Positions 44,901 through 56,900 of a DNA stretch of 64,000 nucleotides are shown here, one piece after another. The notes beneath the pieces are model-generated. The model was not told where the DNA came from, ran no database searches, and worked only from the letters and a program-made list of their open reading frames with translations. Each line of letters opens with the position of its first letter. The first letter of the stretch is position 1. Position numbers and translations under genes: made by a program. The DNA lies in NCBI RefSeq assembly GCF_028769735.1, contig NC_088186.1, positions 8,959,001 through 9,023,000 on the forward strand, given 5' to 3'. The DNA comes from Zonotrichia leucophrys gambelii. Its lineage: Eukaryota; Chordata; Aves; Passeriformes; Passerellidae.

Positions 44901-47900
44901 CAGTCCCAGAGCTGGGAGGCATGGCCAGGCTGGCAGAGCTCACTTTGCAGCCACCCCCAGGGTGAGACACATCCCAAAATGCCACCAAACCTCTTTCCCA
45001 AGGGAATTTCTGGGGGCAGAGCTGGTACTCACCACTGGGCCAGGCTTGCCACCATCTCCCTTTGCTCCATCATCTCCAGCCTGTCCCTGTGGGGACATGG
45101 GGGTTCAGAAAAATCCCCTCAGCACTGTATCCTTCATCTCTGAGGGGATTTTGAGCATCCTGTCCCACATCCCACACTCAGCTGGCCAAGACTGCACTGG
45201 GAACCACGTGGGAGTGACCAGGATTCAGCAGCAGGAACAGGTTTTCCATGAGGTACCAGTGGATGCTGGAAAGGGTCTGATTTTGGGAGTTTAAGTACTG
45301 GGAGTTTTAAGGTTTTGGGAGTCAGTGCTGAGTATGAGGTGTTATACCCCCTCCTCATTTCTGAGCTCCCTAACCTGGCCAGTGAAGGGGCAATAAATCC
45401 TTTGGGTTGTACTGGAAATGGGGAATTTGGCAATTCCCAGCTCTGCAACATTCCAGGCATCAGTACCTCAAATCCTGCAGCCCCAGCAGGTCCATCCACA
45501 CCTCGTGGCCCTGGATCTCCCTGGGAAAGGAGGGGAAACAGCTCTGTCCATGGAAAACCCTTCCCTGCCTTGCTGGCTCTGGATCTCAGGGTGTCCCATG
45601 GCAGGCCCCCCTGTCACCAGCCTGCCCAGGACTCCCAGTGCCAGCACATTCCCACTGGGAAAGCTTGGGAAGAGGCCAGAAAAGGGAGTTTCACCCAGAG
45701 ATGAAGGGTTGGAGCCATCATCTCTCTGTACCTTCTCTCCCTCGGGACCGTCGAGCCCAGGAGGACCTTGGAGTCCCGTCCCCCCCTGTTCAGGGCACAA
45801 GCAGAGGAGCCCGGGTCACCCAGCCCTGCCAGTCCCACAATGTCCCCTGGCAGGCCTGTGACAGAGGCAGGGCACTGCCCAGTCCTCCCAGTCACACCAA
45901 TGTTGCCTGGCAGGTCTGGGACAGAAATGGGGCCCTCCCAGTGCTTCCAGTCACACAAATGTCCCCTCAGCAGGTCAGCGACAGAAATGGGGCCCTCCCA
46001 GTGCTTCCAGTCACACAAATGTCCCCTCAGCAGGTCAGCGACAGAAATGGGGCCCTCCCAGTGCTCCCAGTCACACAAATGTCCCCTCCCAGTGCTCCCA
46101 GCCATACAAATGTCCCCTCACCAGCCCTGAGACAGAGATGGACCCTGTCGAGCACTCCCAGCCATACAAATGTCCCCTCGCCTGGTCAGTGACAGAAATG
46201 GGGCCCTCCCAGTGCTTCCAGTCACACAAATGTCCCCTCACCAGGTCAGTGACAGAAATGGGCCCTCCCAGTGCTCCTAAGTCACACAATGTCCCCTGGC
46301 AGGCCTGTGACAGAAATGGGGCCCTTCCAGTGCTCCCAGTCACACAAATGTCCCCTCACCAGACCCATGACAGAGATGGGCCTTGCCCAGTGTTCCCAGT
46401 CACACAAATGTCCCCTCCCAGTGTTCCCAGTCACACAAACGTCCCCTCACCAGGTCAGTGACAGAAATGGGCCCTCCCAGCATTCCCAGTCACACAAATG
46501 TCCCCTCACCAAGTCTGGGACAGGTTGGAAAGGGACAAGGGACATGATCTGACTTACAAACCATCCTCTGGCTCCGGCAGGTCCTGCAGCTCCGGTGACC
46601 CCGCCCTGGCCCTGGCACACAGAGGCAGACATGTTCCCAGCCTGGCAGGGCTGGGGTTTGCCTGGAGGCAGCATTGCCCCAAAGTGCCCCACAAACCCAA
46701 ACCACCCTTTTGTGCCGGCAACACCCAATTTTGATGTCATGCCTGTGAGACATGAAACTCCCTAATTATGGAGATTTGACAGTTCCTAGGGTTTTCTGCA
46801 GCTCCCAGAGCCCAAGGTTTCCCACCAGGGGTGAGCGCCCTCCTGGGCAGCCCCAGCCAGGCTTTGGGGACACTGGAGGGTGAGGGAGCCCAGGCCCAGC
46901 TGTACTTGCCAGTAAACCTTCTCTGCCCTTCTCTCCCTTCTGCCCTTTGCCTCCAGTTTCACCTGTGGCAGCTCCTGGACCAGCAATCCCAGGAGGGCCC
47001 CTGGGGCCAGTATTGCCCTGCTCAGGGATGGAGAAAGTGTCACCACAAAGAGGGAAAAGGAACAGCAATAAATGAGTTACTGCATGCAGGTGAGCTGTGT
47101 CACCCCACAGAGAGCAGGTCACCCTGGGGACACCCCTGTCCTGCTCTGTCCCCACCATGGTGCAGCAGAGGTTTGTCACAGACATCTTTTATGAAAAATG
47201 AAAAATCATTTCCTTAGGATTTTTCCTCCTGAGAAGCTGAGAGGCCTCAGGAACAAAATGTAAACAATGATTATCTGCTGCTGTGGAATGCAACAGGTGC
47301 ATCTGTATTGGTCTCATGTGGTTGTTTCTAATTAATGGCCAATCACAGTCAGCTGGCTTGGACAAAGAGTCGAAGCCACAAACCTTTGTTATCATTCTTT
47401 CTTTTTCTATTCTTAGCTAGCCTTCTGATGAAATCCTTTCTTCTATTCTTTTAGTACAGTTTTAATGTAATATATATCATAAAATAATAACTTCTGAATA
47501 TAATAATAACATAAAACTTCTGAAACAGAGTCAGATCCTCGCCTCTTCCCTCATCCTAAGACCCCTGTGAACACGGTCTCAGAGGTTGAGCAGGCCAGGG
47601 TTGTTCCCGAGGTGCTGCAAAGAGGGACAGGGTTAGAGACACCCCTCACCTTCCGTCCCCGCAGTCCTGGCTCGCCCGGGTCTCCATTGTCACCAGTGTC
47701 ACCCTGCCCGGGGAGAAATGCCCACATCAGACACAGCAGCTCCTCCCCAGCCCCATCCCAGGGTGGGTTAAAAGCTGGGCTTTGATTTCCATGGGCTTCT
47801 CCACCCTCCCCTGGCTGGGATTTTGATGCTGGGTAAGGCACGGCCTCATTTCTCGTGCTGGGAGATCACCCCAGCTGTGACCCCATTGCCCCAAAAGTGA

Positions 47901-50900
47901 GGGGAGACAAAACACTGAGCATAGTTTGCCCAGCACGAGGACCCCAAATCATCAACCCCCAGGGAGTATCCAGGCTCTGTGGGGCAAAGCCATGGCAGAG
48001 GCAGGGTCCAGAGGCAGCACCATTCCCATTCCCTGTGGGCACAGCCCCACACGTACCTCCTTGCCTTGCTTCCCAGGCCGTCCTGGTGGCCCCTCTGTCC
48101 CCTCGTCCCCTGGCTCCCCAGGACTCCCTCTGATGCCTGGAGCTCCACGGGTTCCTGCCTCTCCCTGGACAGGATGAAGATGACCAGGATGATTCCTGGC
48201 TGCCTTTTCCAGCTGAGCCTGGCTCTGCCCACCATCATTTCCCATACCAGAATGTCACAAACGTATTTTCTCAAAAATCCTTTTGCCAGGATCTTTTCTC
48301 CTGAGAGGCTGGAAAACTTCAACTTCTCCATGTTTTGCTGCTTTGGAATGTGATCTGGAGAATTCTTTACCCACCATGTGAATTGTTTTTACTTGATGAC
48401 CAATGACAGCCACGTGTGTCAACACTGTGAGCAGTCACAAGATTTTATTATGATTTCATTCCCTTCCTTGCTAGCCTTCTGATGTCTCCTTTCTCTTTCT
48501 TTAGTATAGTTTTAGTATAGCATATATAATATATACATAATATATAATATACAATATACAATATATTATATATTATATATTATATATTATATATTATATA
48601 TTATATATTATATATAACATAATACATATAATATAATACATAATATAGAATTTAGAAAATATGATAGATGAGATAAAATATGATCGATGAGATATGAGAT
48701 TATAATATAATATAAATTACATAATATAATATAAATTATATATTATATTATATTATATTATATTATATTATATTATATTCTCATATCTCATTGATAATAT
48801 TTTATATCTCATCTACCATATTTTTATGTTACATATTATATAATATAAAAATATTATATCAGCCTTCTGAAACATGGAGTCAAGATTCTCATGTCTTCCC
48901 TCATCCTGGGACCCACAAACACCACCACACTTGGAAAAACTCAGTTTTCTTATAGGACTCCCCTGCCATGCCCAGCAACATCAATCCCCAGACATGAGGA
49001 TGCTGGGGAGGGGTTTCAAACACCTGCCATGGATTCAGGTGCCTGTGTGACCCTGTAGGAGTGGGGTGAGCCCAGCAGCACCCCCAGCACCCACCTGCTC
49101 ACCCTTGGGTCCCAGCTGACCCTCTGCTCCTGGTGGTCCTGGTGGTCCCTGTGGAGGAGAGAAAAGTCCAGCCCTAGCACAGCTCACAGCTTTAACCTCC
49201 TGGCTTGTTTGAGGACCAGCAGCCTGCTCCCATCCTTGGAGCAGGGAGCTGGGGAGGGGGAGGCTGGGGCAGCCCCGCTGGGGTGGGCACACAGCTCCCA
49301 GCTGCTGTACCTGCTCCCCATCCAGCCCGCGGACTCCGGCTGCCCCGGCATCTCCCACCTCGCCCTGCAGAGGACACAAAGGCAGGACAAGCAGCCGTGG
49401 TGGATCTCTGTCTCTGTAGCTCCCCGAGATGCAAATCCCCACCCCACAGCGATGGGGCCAAGCTGGGAGCAGTGCTGGCCCCCCAGCCCCAGGGAGGTCA
49501 GTGGGGTGAGCCCGAGGCTCTGGGGCAGCTCCCAGGGAAACCAAATCCCCTCCTTTGTGCTCACCTTGTCTCCTCTCATCCCTGCAGGTCCTTCACGTCC
49601 ATTTGGACCTTCCTGGCCCTGAGAACAAACACCCCACATCAGCAGAGGGGCTTGGCCTGAGCTCAGGAGCCTTTGCAGCTCCTGAGGGGGGTCTGGGATG
49701 TCCTGACACACCACACATGGGAAGGGAATCCATGCTCCAGCTCCTCAAGCCCCCTGCAACATTTCCCTTTTCCTTCCCTTCCTGCAGGTGCTTCAGGGAG
49801 CTCCCCAGAGGTGCAGCTGCAGGAAAACCCCCAATTCCTGTCCTCCTGAAGGCTCAGGGGAGGGCTCCCAGCAGCACTCACCGGGTAGCCAGGCGGGCCA
49901 GCAGCTCCAGGTGCTCCAGGAGCGCCCCTTTCTCCACCTGCACCAGCCTTCCCGGGCACGCCATCCAGCCCTCTTGTGCCAGGAACACCCTGCAAGGCCA
50001 GAAATCTGAAATTCTCAGCAAACAGGGTTCCAATAGATTCCCACCCTGTGGGACAACCCCCAGCCCAGCAAGGTGCAGCTCTGCACTTACAGGCAGCCCT
50101 GGGAGCCCTCGAGGACCTGGGTCACCTGTTCTGCCCTGGGAAAAGAAGGATGTTCAGCAGTGTGTCCATGGAACTGGGATCAGGGGGAGGCTTTGCTCAG
50201 AGAAATCCCTTTGTCTTGGGACTGAGGCATTCACATTCTCTGAAAAAAATCCTTTCACCCAGGATTTTTCTCCTGGGAAGCTGACAGGCCTCAGAGAAAA
50301 GGAAAACAATTTTAATCTCATTTGCTTCTCCTGTGTTGTGCTCATGTGGAATGTGTTTGGAGATTGTTCACCCACAGGTGATTGTTCCATTGGATTCTGC
50401 TGGGAGTTGTTTTCACTCTTTGGCCAATCAGGGCCAAGCTGTGTCAGGACTCTGGAGAGAGTCACGAGTTTTCATTATTATCTTTTTAGCATTCAGTAAA
50501 TATACTTTCTGTATTCTTTAGTATAGTATAGTATAGTATAGTATTATAGTATACTAACATATTTATATTAGTATACTATAATACTTCTATTTTATATATA
50601 TATCTTAAATATATTATAGTATTATAAAGTAAAAAATTAGCCTTCTGAGAACATGGAGTCACGTTTATCACTCCTCCCTGCCCCAGGGGTTCCTGCAAAT
50701 ACAATGTGGGACCATCTGAGCAGTGTCTGTGCTGCATCAGGACAGACCCAGCCAGCAGGGAGCGGGACCAGCGTCCTGCCTGCCCCCAGCAAGGGCTGTG
50801 GGATGGATCCATCCTGCAGGCAGCTCAGGGGATGTGCTGCAGCTCACACACCCATGCAGAGGGATTGGAACAGCCAGGAATGCAGGGAGCAAGGAGAGCC

Positions 50901-53900
50901 CTACCTGGGAGCCTGGAGCACCACGAGGACCAGGAGGACCTGGCAGGGCCTGGGGGACAAGAGCACCATGGGTGACACAGCCTTGGCTGAGCCCCCTACC
51001 AATTTAACTGCAAGACTGGCAAAAGGTCTCTATTGTAGCAGCCAAAATAGCTGCTAATAAAGTCCAGGGTAAGGAAGCAAAAAGAGCCTTTGCACAATAC
51101 CCCCAGTTGTTTAATTCAGCTGCACACCCTGAGATGGTCAAGGTCCAAAGCCAGCACTCAGAGGGGAGCCCAGGTTTTTGTGTCCCCAGGGGTAGGGACT
51201 GACCAGTGTCATGGGAGCAGTACAAGGATGGAGGCCAAAGGGGGAATAGGGAGGGAGTGGCTGAGGGAAATAGGAACAAGGGGAAGGAGCCAATGGGGTC
51301 GAACAGCTTTTGAGAGAAGCTTCTTGTGTGTCCCTAAGCCAGGGAATGCCTCTCAGGGTCTGCACACCCTCTGGCAAAGCTTTCCCATTTTCCCCATTCC
51401 CAGCGAAGCACAGAGAACTTGTCTGAGGCTTTCCAGAGGCTGGAGCTGCCCAGAACAGCAGCAAGCAATGCTTACCTTTGGACCAGCTTTTCCTGGAAAT
51501 CCTGGTGGACCCTGAGCTCCCCTTTCTCCCTGTTAGCAGGCAAGAAATATTTCCTTTCCTCTGTATGTTTTAATGCAAAAAAATCTTTAAAAAGCACAAC
51601 AAAGCAAACAAAAAGCAGCTCTTAGAAAAAGCCAGAGGTGTTTGGGCAGAGAAGGTGCTGGAGTGGCAATGGTTCACCTGCTGTGGGAGGTAGATCCAGC
51701 TGTTCTCCTCCCACCATGGCTGCTGGAGACTGTGGACACCTCCAGACCCATCCACAGGCTTCAAAACTCATCCCAACAATGCTTCCAATGCTCCCAGTGC
51801 TGGAGGGGGTGTCCCATCCCTACCTTGTCTCCCCTGCGTCCCAACCTCCCACGGTCTCCAGCAGCTCCTGGGTAGCCCTGGGAAGAGCTCGGGGTTAGGA
51901 GGCAGCTGGGGCTGCCTGGCATTGCTGTATTTTTGGGAGAAGGGAAAGGCAGGAGCCCTGGGAGGGTGGGGAGTGCCCAGCTGGAGGATGCTGCAGCCTC
52001 CTCCCAGTTTGGCCACCACCGTGTCCCCTCTGTGTCCCCTCCATCACTTACATAGGTGCCCACAGGTCCTTGTGGCCCCTCCAAGCCCGGCTTCCCAGGC
52101 AGCCCCTGGCAGGCAAAACAAGGGAATCAGCAAAGCCTCACTCCTGGGATGCAGTCAGGCCCCCTCCCTTGCTCAGTGATCCCACAGGATCCCCTGGGCT
52201 GAGTCCATGGGATCCCCCCAGGGCAGCTCAGAGCCTCTGGGGGCTGTGCAGCACCATCATTGCCCCAACCAGCCCTCCCAAACCCCAGCTCTCACCTTTG
52301 GGCCCAAGCAGCCCGGGTCTCCATCAGGTCCAGGCTTTCCTGGAGAGCCCTTTGGGGTTATTTGGGGAGGACGTGTCAGTCAGAGGGGAGAGGAGCTGAG
52401 CCCCCATTGCTGCCCCTGAGCTCATGGGGCCAACAGGGTCACAGGGGGCAAACTCGGCCATTGTGGCTGGTCCTGGTGGCTCCTGCACACCAGCCCCCAT
52501 GGCTGGCAGGGCTGCCACCAGGGCAGGTGACAATCCTTGCTCTCCACATCACCACCAAGCCCAGCTGAGTGCAAGCTCTCAGGGAGGATCTGCTCCAGGT
52601 CTCCATCCCAGGTCACTGAGCTGGAGGGACCCACCAGGACTGAGTCCAACCCCTGTCCCTGCCCAGCACCCCCAGCAACCCCACCCTGGGCACCCCTGGC
52701 AGCGCTGCCCAAAGGCTCCTGGAGCTCTGGCAGCCTCAGGGCCGTGCCCATTCCCTGGGCAGCCTGGGCAGTGCCAGCACCCTCCCCTGAACCTGTGCCA
52801 CCCTCTGCCACTGGGATCTCCTCCCAGGACCCAGAGCCAGCTCCTGCTCAGCCATGGAGGGTTTCCATGAGCTGCCATTCCCCATGGCTCAAGAAGGCTG
52901 CACAGTTTTCCTGTGCAGTTCCTCCGAGCAGGCTGATTCCTTGGGGGAATGATGCTGCTCTTCCCTAGCCCCAGTTATTTCCACCACTGAGGCTTTTTAA
53001 TGTCTTCTATCAACCAGGTATGATCAGGTCCTAGAGATGCCCTGATTCCCGAGGAAATTCCCACATTCCCCACCAGCAGCACCAGCCCCACTGACATCCC
53101 ACCTAGAAAAGCACACACAGTTCATGCAGAGGAACATTTTCTATTTCCTTACTATGGGTCCAGGAGTTCCAGCATGCCCACGGCCTCCTGGCAAACCAGC
53201 AAATCCCTGGAGAAAAGGGGAGCAGAGGAGCCATGGAGGGAGGGCAGGAGAGGAGGATGGGGAGACTCAGACCCAGGTGTGAGCCCCACCCAAAGCACAG
53301 GGGAAGGGTCCAGCCTGGTCAAGGCAGCCCTGGGGCTTTTCCTTAAAATCCAGCTCCTGGATTCCTCATGGAATCACTACACAGACAAAACACCCACTCC
53401 TGCCCCCAGACATTCTGTGTGATGCTGGCAGCACTCAGGTGTGTCTCTGACTCAGTTTTCAGCCTCTCTTTTGAGGGAAGCACCAGATTTTTATTTTTTA
53501 ATTATAGTTTTTTTTAAATCTCAGAGCAAAGATAAATATATTATATCCTGCAGAAGGGAAAACCTGCTGCCAGCCCTGGTCTTGCTGCTGGATCTGTTCA
53601 GAATAGCAGTGCCAGGGGTGGGCAATCCCCCTGCCCTGTTCCCAATCCTTCCCCCTCAGCAGGATTCCCAGAGGAGCACCCTGAGCTGCCATGGACATGC
53701 TTTGGAGGCACATTCCCAAAGGGATAAAGCTGAGCAGTGGGATGGAAGGGCAGAAATCAGCTCTACTCACCAGAGGTCCCCTCCTGCCTGGGCTGCCCAC
53801 GATCCCTGGGGGGCCCTGCAGGAGAAGGATGAGGATGAGGATGGGGAAGCAGAACAGTATCTCCCAGTCCCCATCATGGCAAAGTCCATGGAATCATGGT

Positions 53901-56900
53901 CTTGTCCCACACAGTCACAGGGATGGGAAGTGACCCCAGTGATGGCATCAAGGTCTTGTCCCACATGGCCCAGAGATGGGAGGTTGGGAAGTGTGGGAAG
54001 TGATCCCATTAAAGGTATCAGGTCTTGTCCCACACATTCACAAGGATAGGAGGTTGGAAAGTGACCCACTGATGGTATCAAGGTCTTGTCCCACATGGCC
54101 ATGGGATGAGAGCTTGGGAAATGACTCCAGTGATGGTATCAAGGTCTTGTCCCACACAGCCACAGGGATAGGAGGTTGGGAAGTAACCCCATTGATGGTA
54201 ACAGGTCTTGTCTCACACAGTCACAAGGATGGGATGCTGGTAAGTGACCCCACTGGTGGTATCAAAGTCTTGTCCCACATGGCGACAAGGATGGAGGTTG
54301 GGAATTGACCCCATTGATGATATCAGGTCTTGTCCCACATGGTCACAGAATGGGAGGTTGGGGGGGTGCCCCCAATGATGGCATCAAGGTCTTGTCCCAC
54401 ACAGTCACAGGGATGGGAGGGTGAGAAGTGACCCCACTGATGGTATCAGGTCTTGTCCCCACAGCCACAGGGATGGGAGGTTGTGGGGTGTCCCCATGGG
54501 CTCAGCTGCCCCTGCCCACCCCTGCCAGCACCCTGTCCCCAGGCAAGTACAGATGTAGGATGGGAACCTGTGTACCAGGCTTTCCTTCTGCGCCCTCCGC
54601 TCCCGGCGCGCCCCGCGAGCCCTGCAAGGAGAGTTTGGGTCAGGATGGCCCCACAAGGGCTCCTGCAGCCCCAGAGCCTCCCCTCAGGGGGACAATGGGG
54701 GGACATCAGCTGTGGATTCCTCAGTGCACAGCTCATCCCACAGTTCCAGCAGCTCCTCCCTGCTCCATCCCACCTCGGGATGGGAAATAACATCCATGTG
54801 GGAGGGGAGCTGTTCCCACCAGCAACACCTCAGCTGGGTTTTCCCACCTCCTGCCCCAGCTATTTATTCCTGGCTCCTTCACCAGCCTCAGCTCTGAATA
54901 ACAGAGCTTCCTTATAAAGGTCTTTCCTGGAATTTTCTGTGCTCAGCGTTCTGGAGGAAGTAGTGGTGTTGAGCAGGTGGTTTGTCAAAATGCAATGTGC
55001 CACAGCCTGAGCTGCTCATCCCCAACTTTTCCTGCTCAAATTCCTGACCCTCTGGTCTGGCCACATCCCAGCATGCTGCTCCCATGTCCCAGAGCTCCCC
55101 ATGGCAGCACAGGGGTGTGGGATACCCTCTACTTACAGGCAGTCCAGGCACTCCAACCAGCCCACGCTGCCCCACACGGCCCTGCAAAACACCAGCAATC
55201 ACCAAACCATCCCAACGCTGCAAAGCACCAAAGCTGCACATCCTTGTCCCTGAAGGATGTGCTCTGTCCCAGCACATCCCAAGCCAAGGGAGGAATGTTT
55301 CAATCCAGGCTTGTTTCAATCCCTCCACAGCCAAAGCTGCTCCAAGACCCAAATTCCAGCACCCCGTTAGTTACCCGGGCTCCCCGTGCTCCTAGGGCTC
55401 CCTTGGGGCCATCAGGTCCTTGGCATCCCTAAAATCCACACAAAGGGAAAGACAGGCATTGCAAATCTACAGGGATAGGGCAGGGCAGGGGGCCAAGAGG
55501 CTGGAGCCCCCCAGGATGGTGCCCTGGGAGCCTGGCAAGGTGGGCACAGCCCTGTTTGCCCTGCAAGGCAGTGGGCAGCCCCGGGAAAGCAGCAAATTCT
55601 GGCACTGACCTTGGGGCCCTCGCTGCTGTTGAGCCCTGCAGGGCCAATCTGACCTTCTTCCCCCTGCCAGGAGAGAGGGGAGGAATCATCCAGGGAAAAC
55701 ACAGCCCCAGATCCCGGGGGAGTCACCAGCCTGCTGCTGGTGTGGGGAAAAACACTGAGAGTGTGAGCAGAGGTGACATCAATAATGGCTTGGTGAGCAA
55801 TGGGGACTTCCCCCACTCCCCAGGGTTAAAAAACCAGGCAGAAAGAAAAATCTCAGCAGTTTGGTTAAGGATATTTTTGTTTCCTGGTGGACAAATTAAA
55901 GGCAATTCCAAGGAGTGCTGTGCCAAGGCTGCTGCCTGCTCCAGCCCAGCAGTGCTGCCTGGAGCGGGGACAAGGCAGGAGAGGATTCCTGCTCCATCCC
56001 CAGCTCCTGAGAGGTGGGAGCAGCTGTTACTCATCCTGGAGAGCCAAAGAGCAGGTCCAGAAAGGTATCCCAAAGGCCCTGGGAGTGGGAGGGCAGCCCC
56101 TGCAGACTGCAAAGGTGGATGGGAAAGTAATCCTCTTTTTCCTGAGGAGCTGGGAATCACTAGGGATCAGCAGCCAGCCTCAAACACGGGCTGGAGGTGG
56201 CTTCAGTCTCCCAGACAGCTCTCTCAGAGCACACACTGCAGGAAGAAGCATCCCCAAAGCCCTTCAGGCTGCCAGCACAGGCTCCAGGAGCCTGGCAGGA
56301 GCCAGAGAGGGGCACAAAAGGAACAATCCATGAACATTCTTCTCACAAAAGCTGCAAAGGAGCTGACCCAGGGCGGGATCCTGCGGAGTTGCTGGGCTGA
56401 GGCAGCTGGGGAGGGCTGGCAATGCTGTGCCCGAGGCTGCTCTGGCATCAGTGAACCCAGCAGAGAATTTTGGGGTGAAGAGGTGTGGAGGAGGCAGGGC
56501 ACAGCTCGGTTTGCAGCCCCAAGGTTGGGATTCTGTGCCAAGCTCCCCAATGCTGTTAAAGGGATCCCTTAGGGGAGATCCCATAAATCAGCACTGCCTG
56601 ACCCCTCAGGGCTGTCCCCACACAGGTGACACATCTGCTCCCACCATGACACTCCATTCCAGCAGTGGCACTCACGTCTGGTCCCCGTGGCCCTGCAGCC
56701 CCTCGGGGGCCAGGGAAACCCTGCAAGCCCCCCTGGCCCCGGGTTCCTGGAGGGCCTTTTGCTCCTTGTGCTCCTCGTGGGCCCTTGGAGGAACAAAACA
56801 CAGAATGTCACCAAGCAGGGACAGCAATTCTCTGATCCACAGGCAGGAATTCCCCTGGAGAACTCATCACTGGCATGGGGAACACCCAAAACCTCCTCCC

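Noticed and set aside
46906..46918. GT donors for E32 at GTACAG or GTTTAC
   Set aside because: They give 112 or 100 bp and break the frame into E33; the GC donor restores 108 bp.
54576..54621. Donor CCTG|GTACAC for E17
   Set aside because: Gives 46 bp and a frameshift; the downstream CAG|GTTCCC gives 54 bp in phase.
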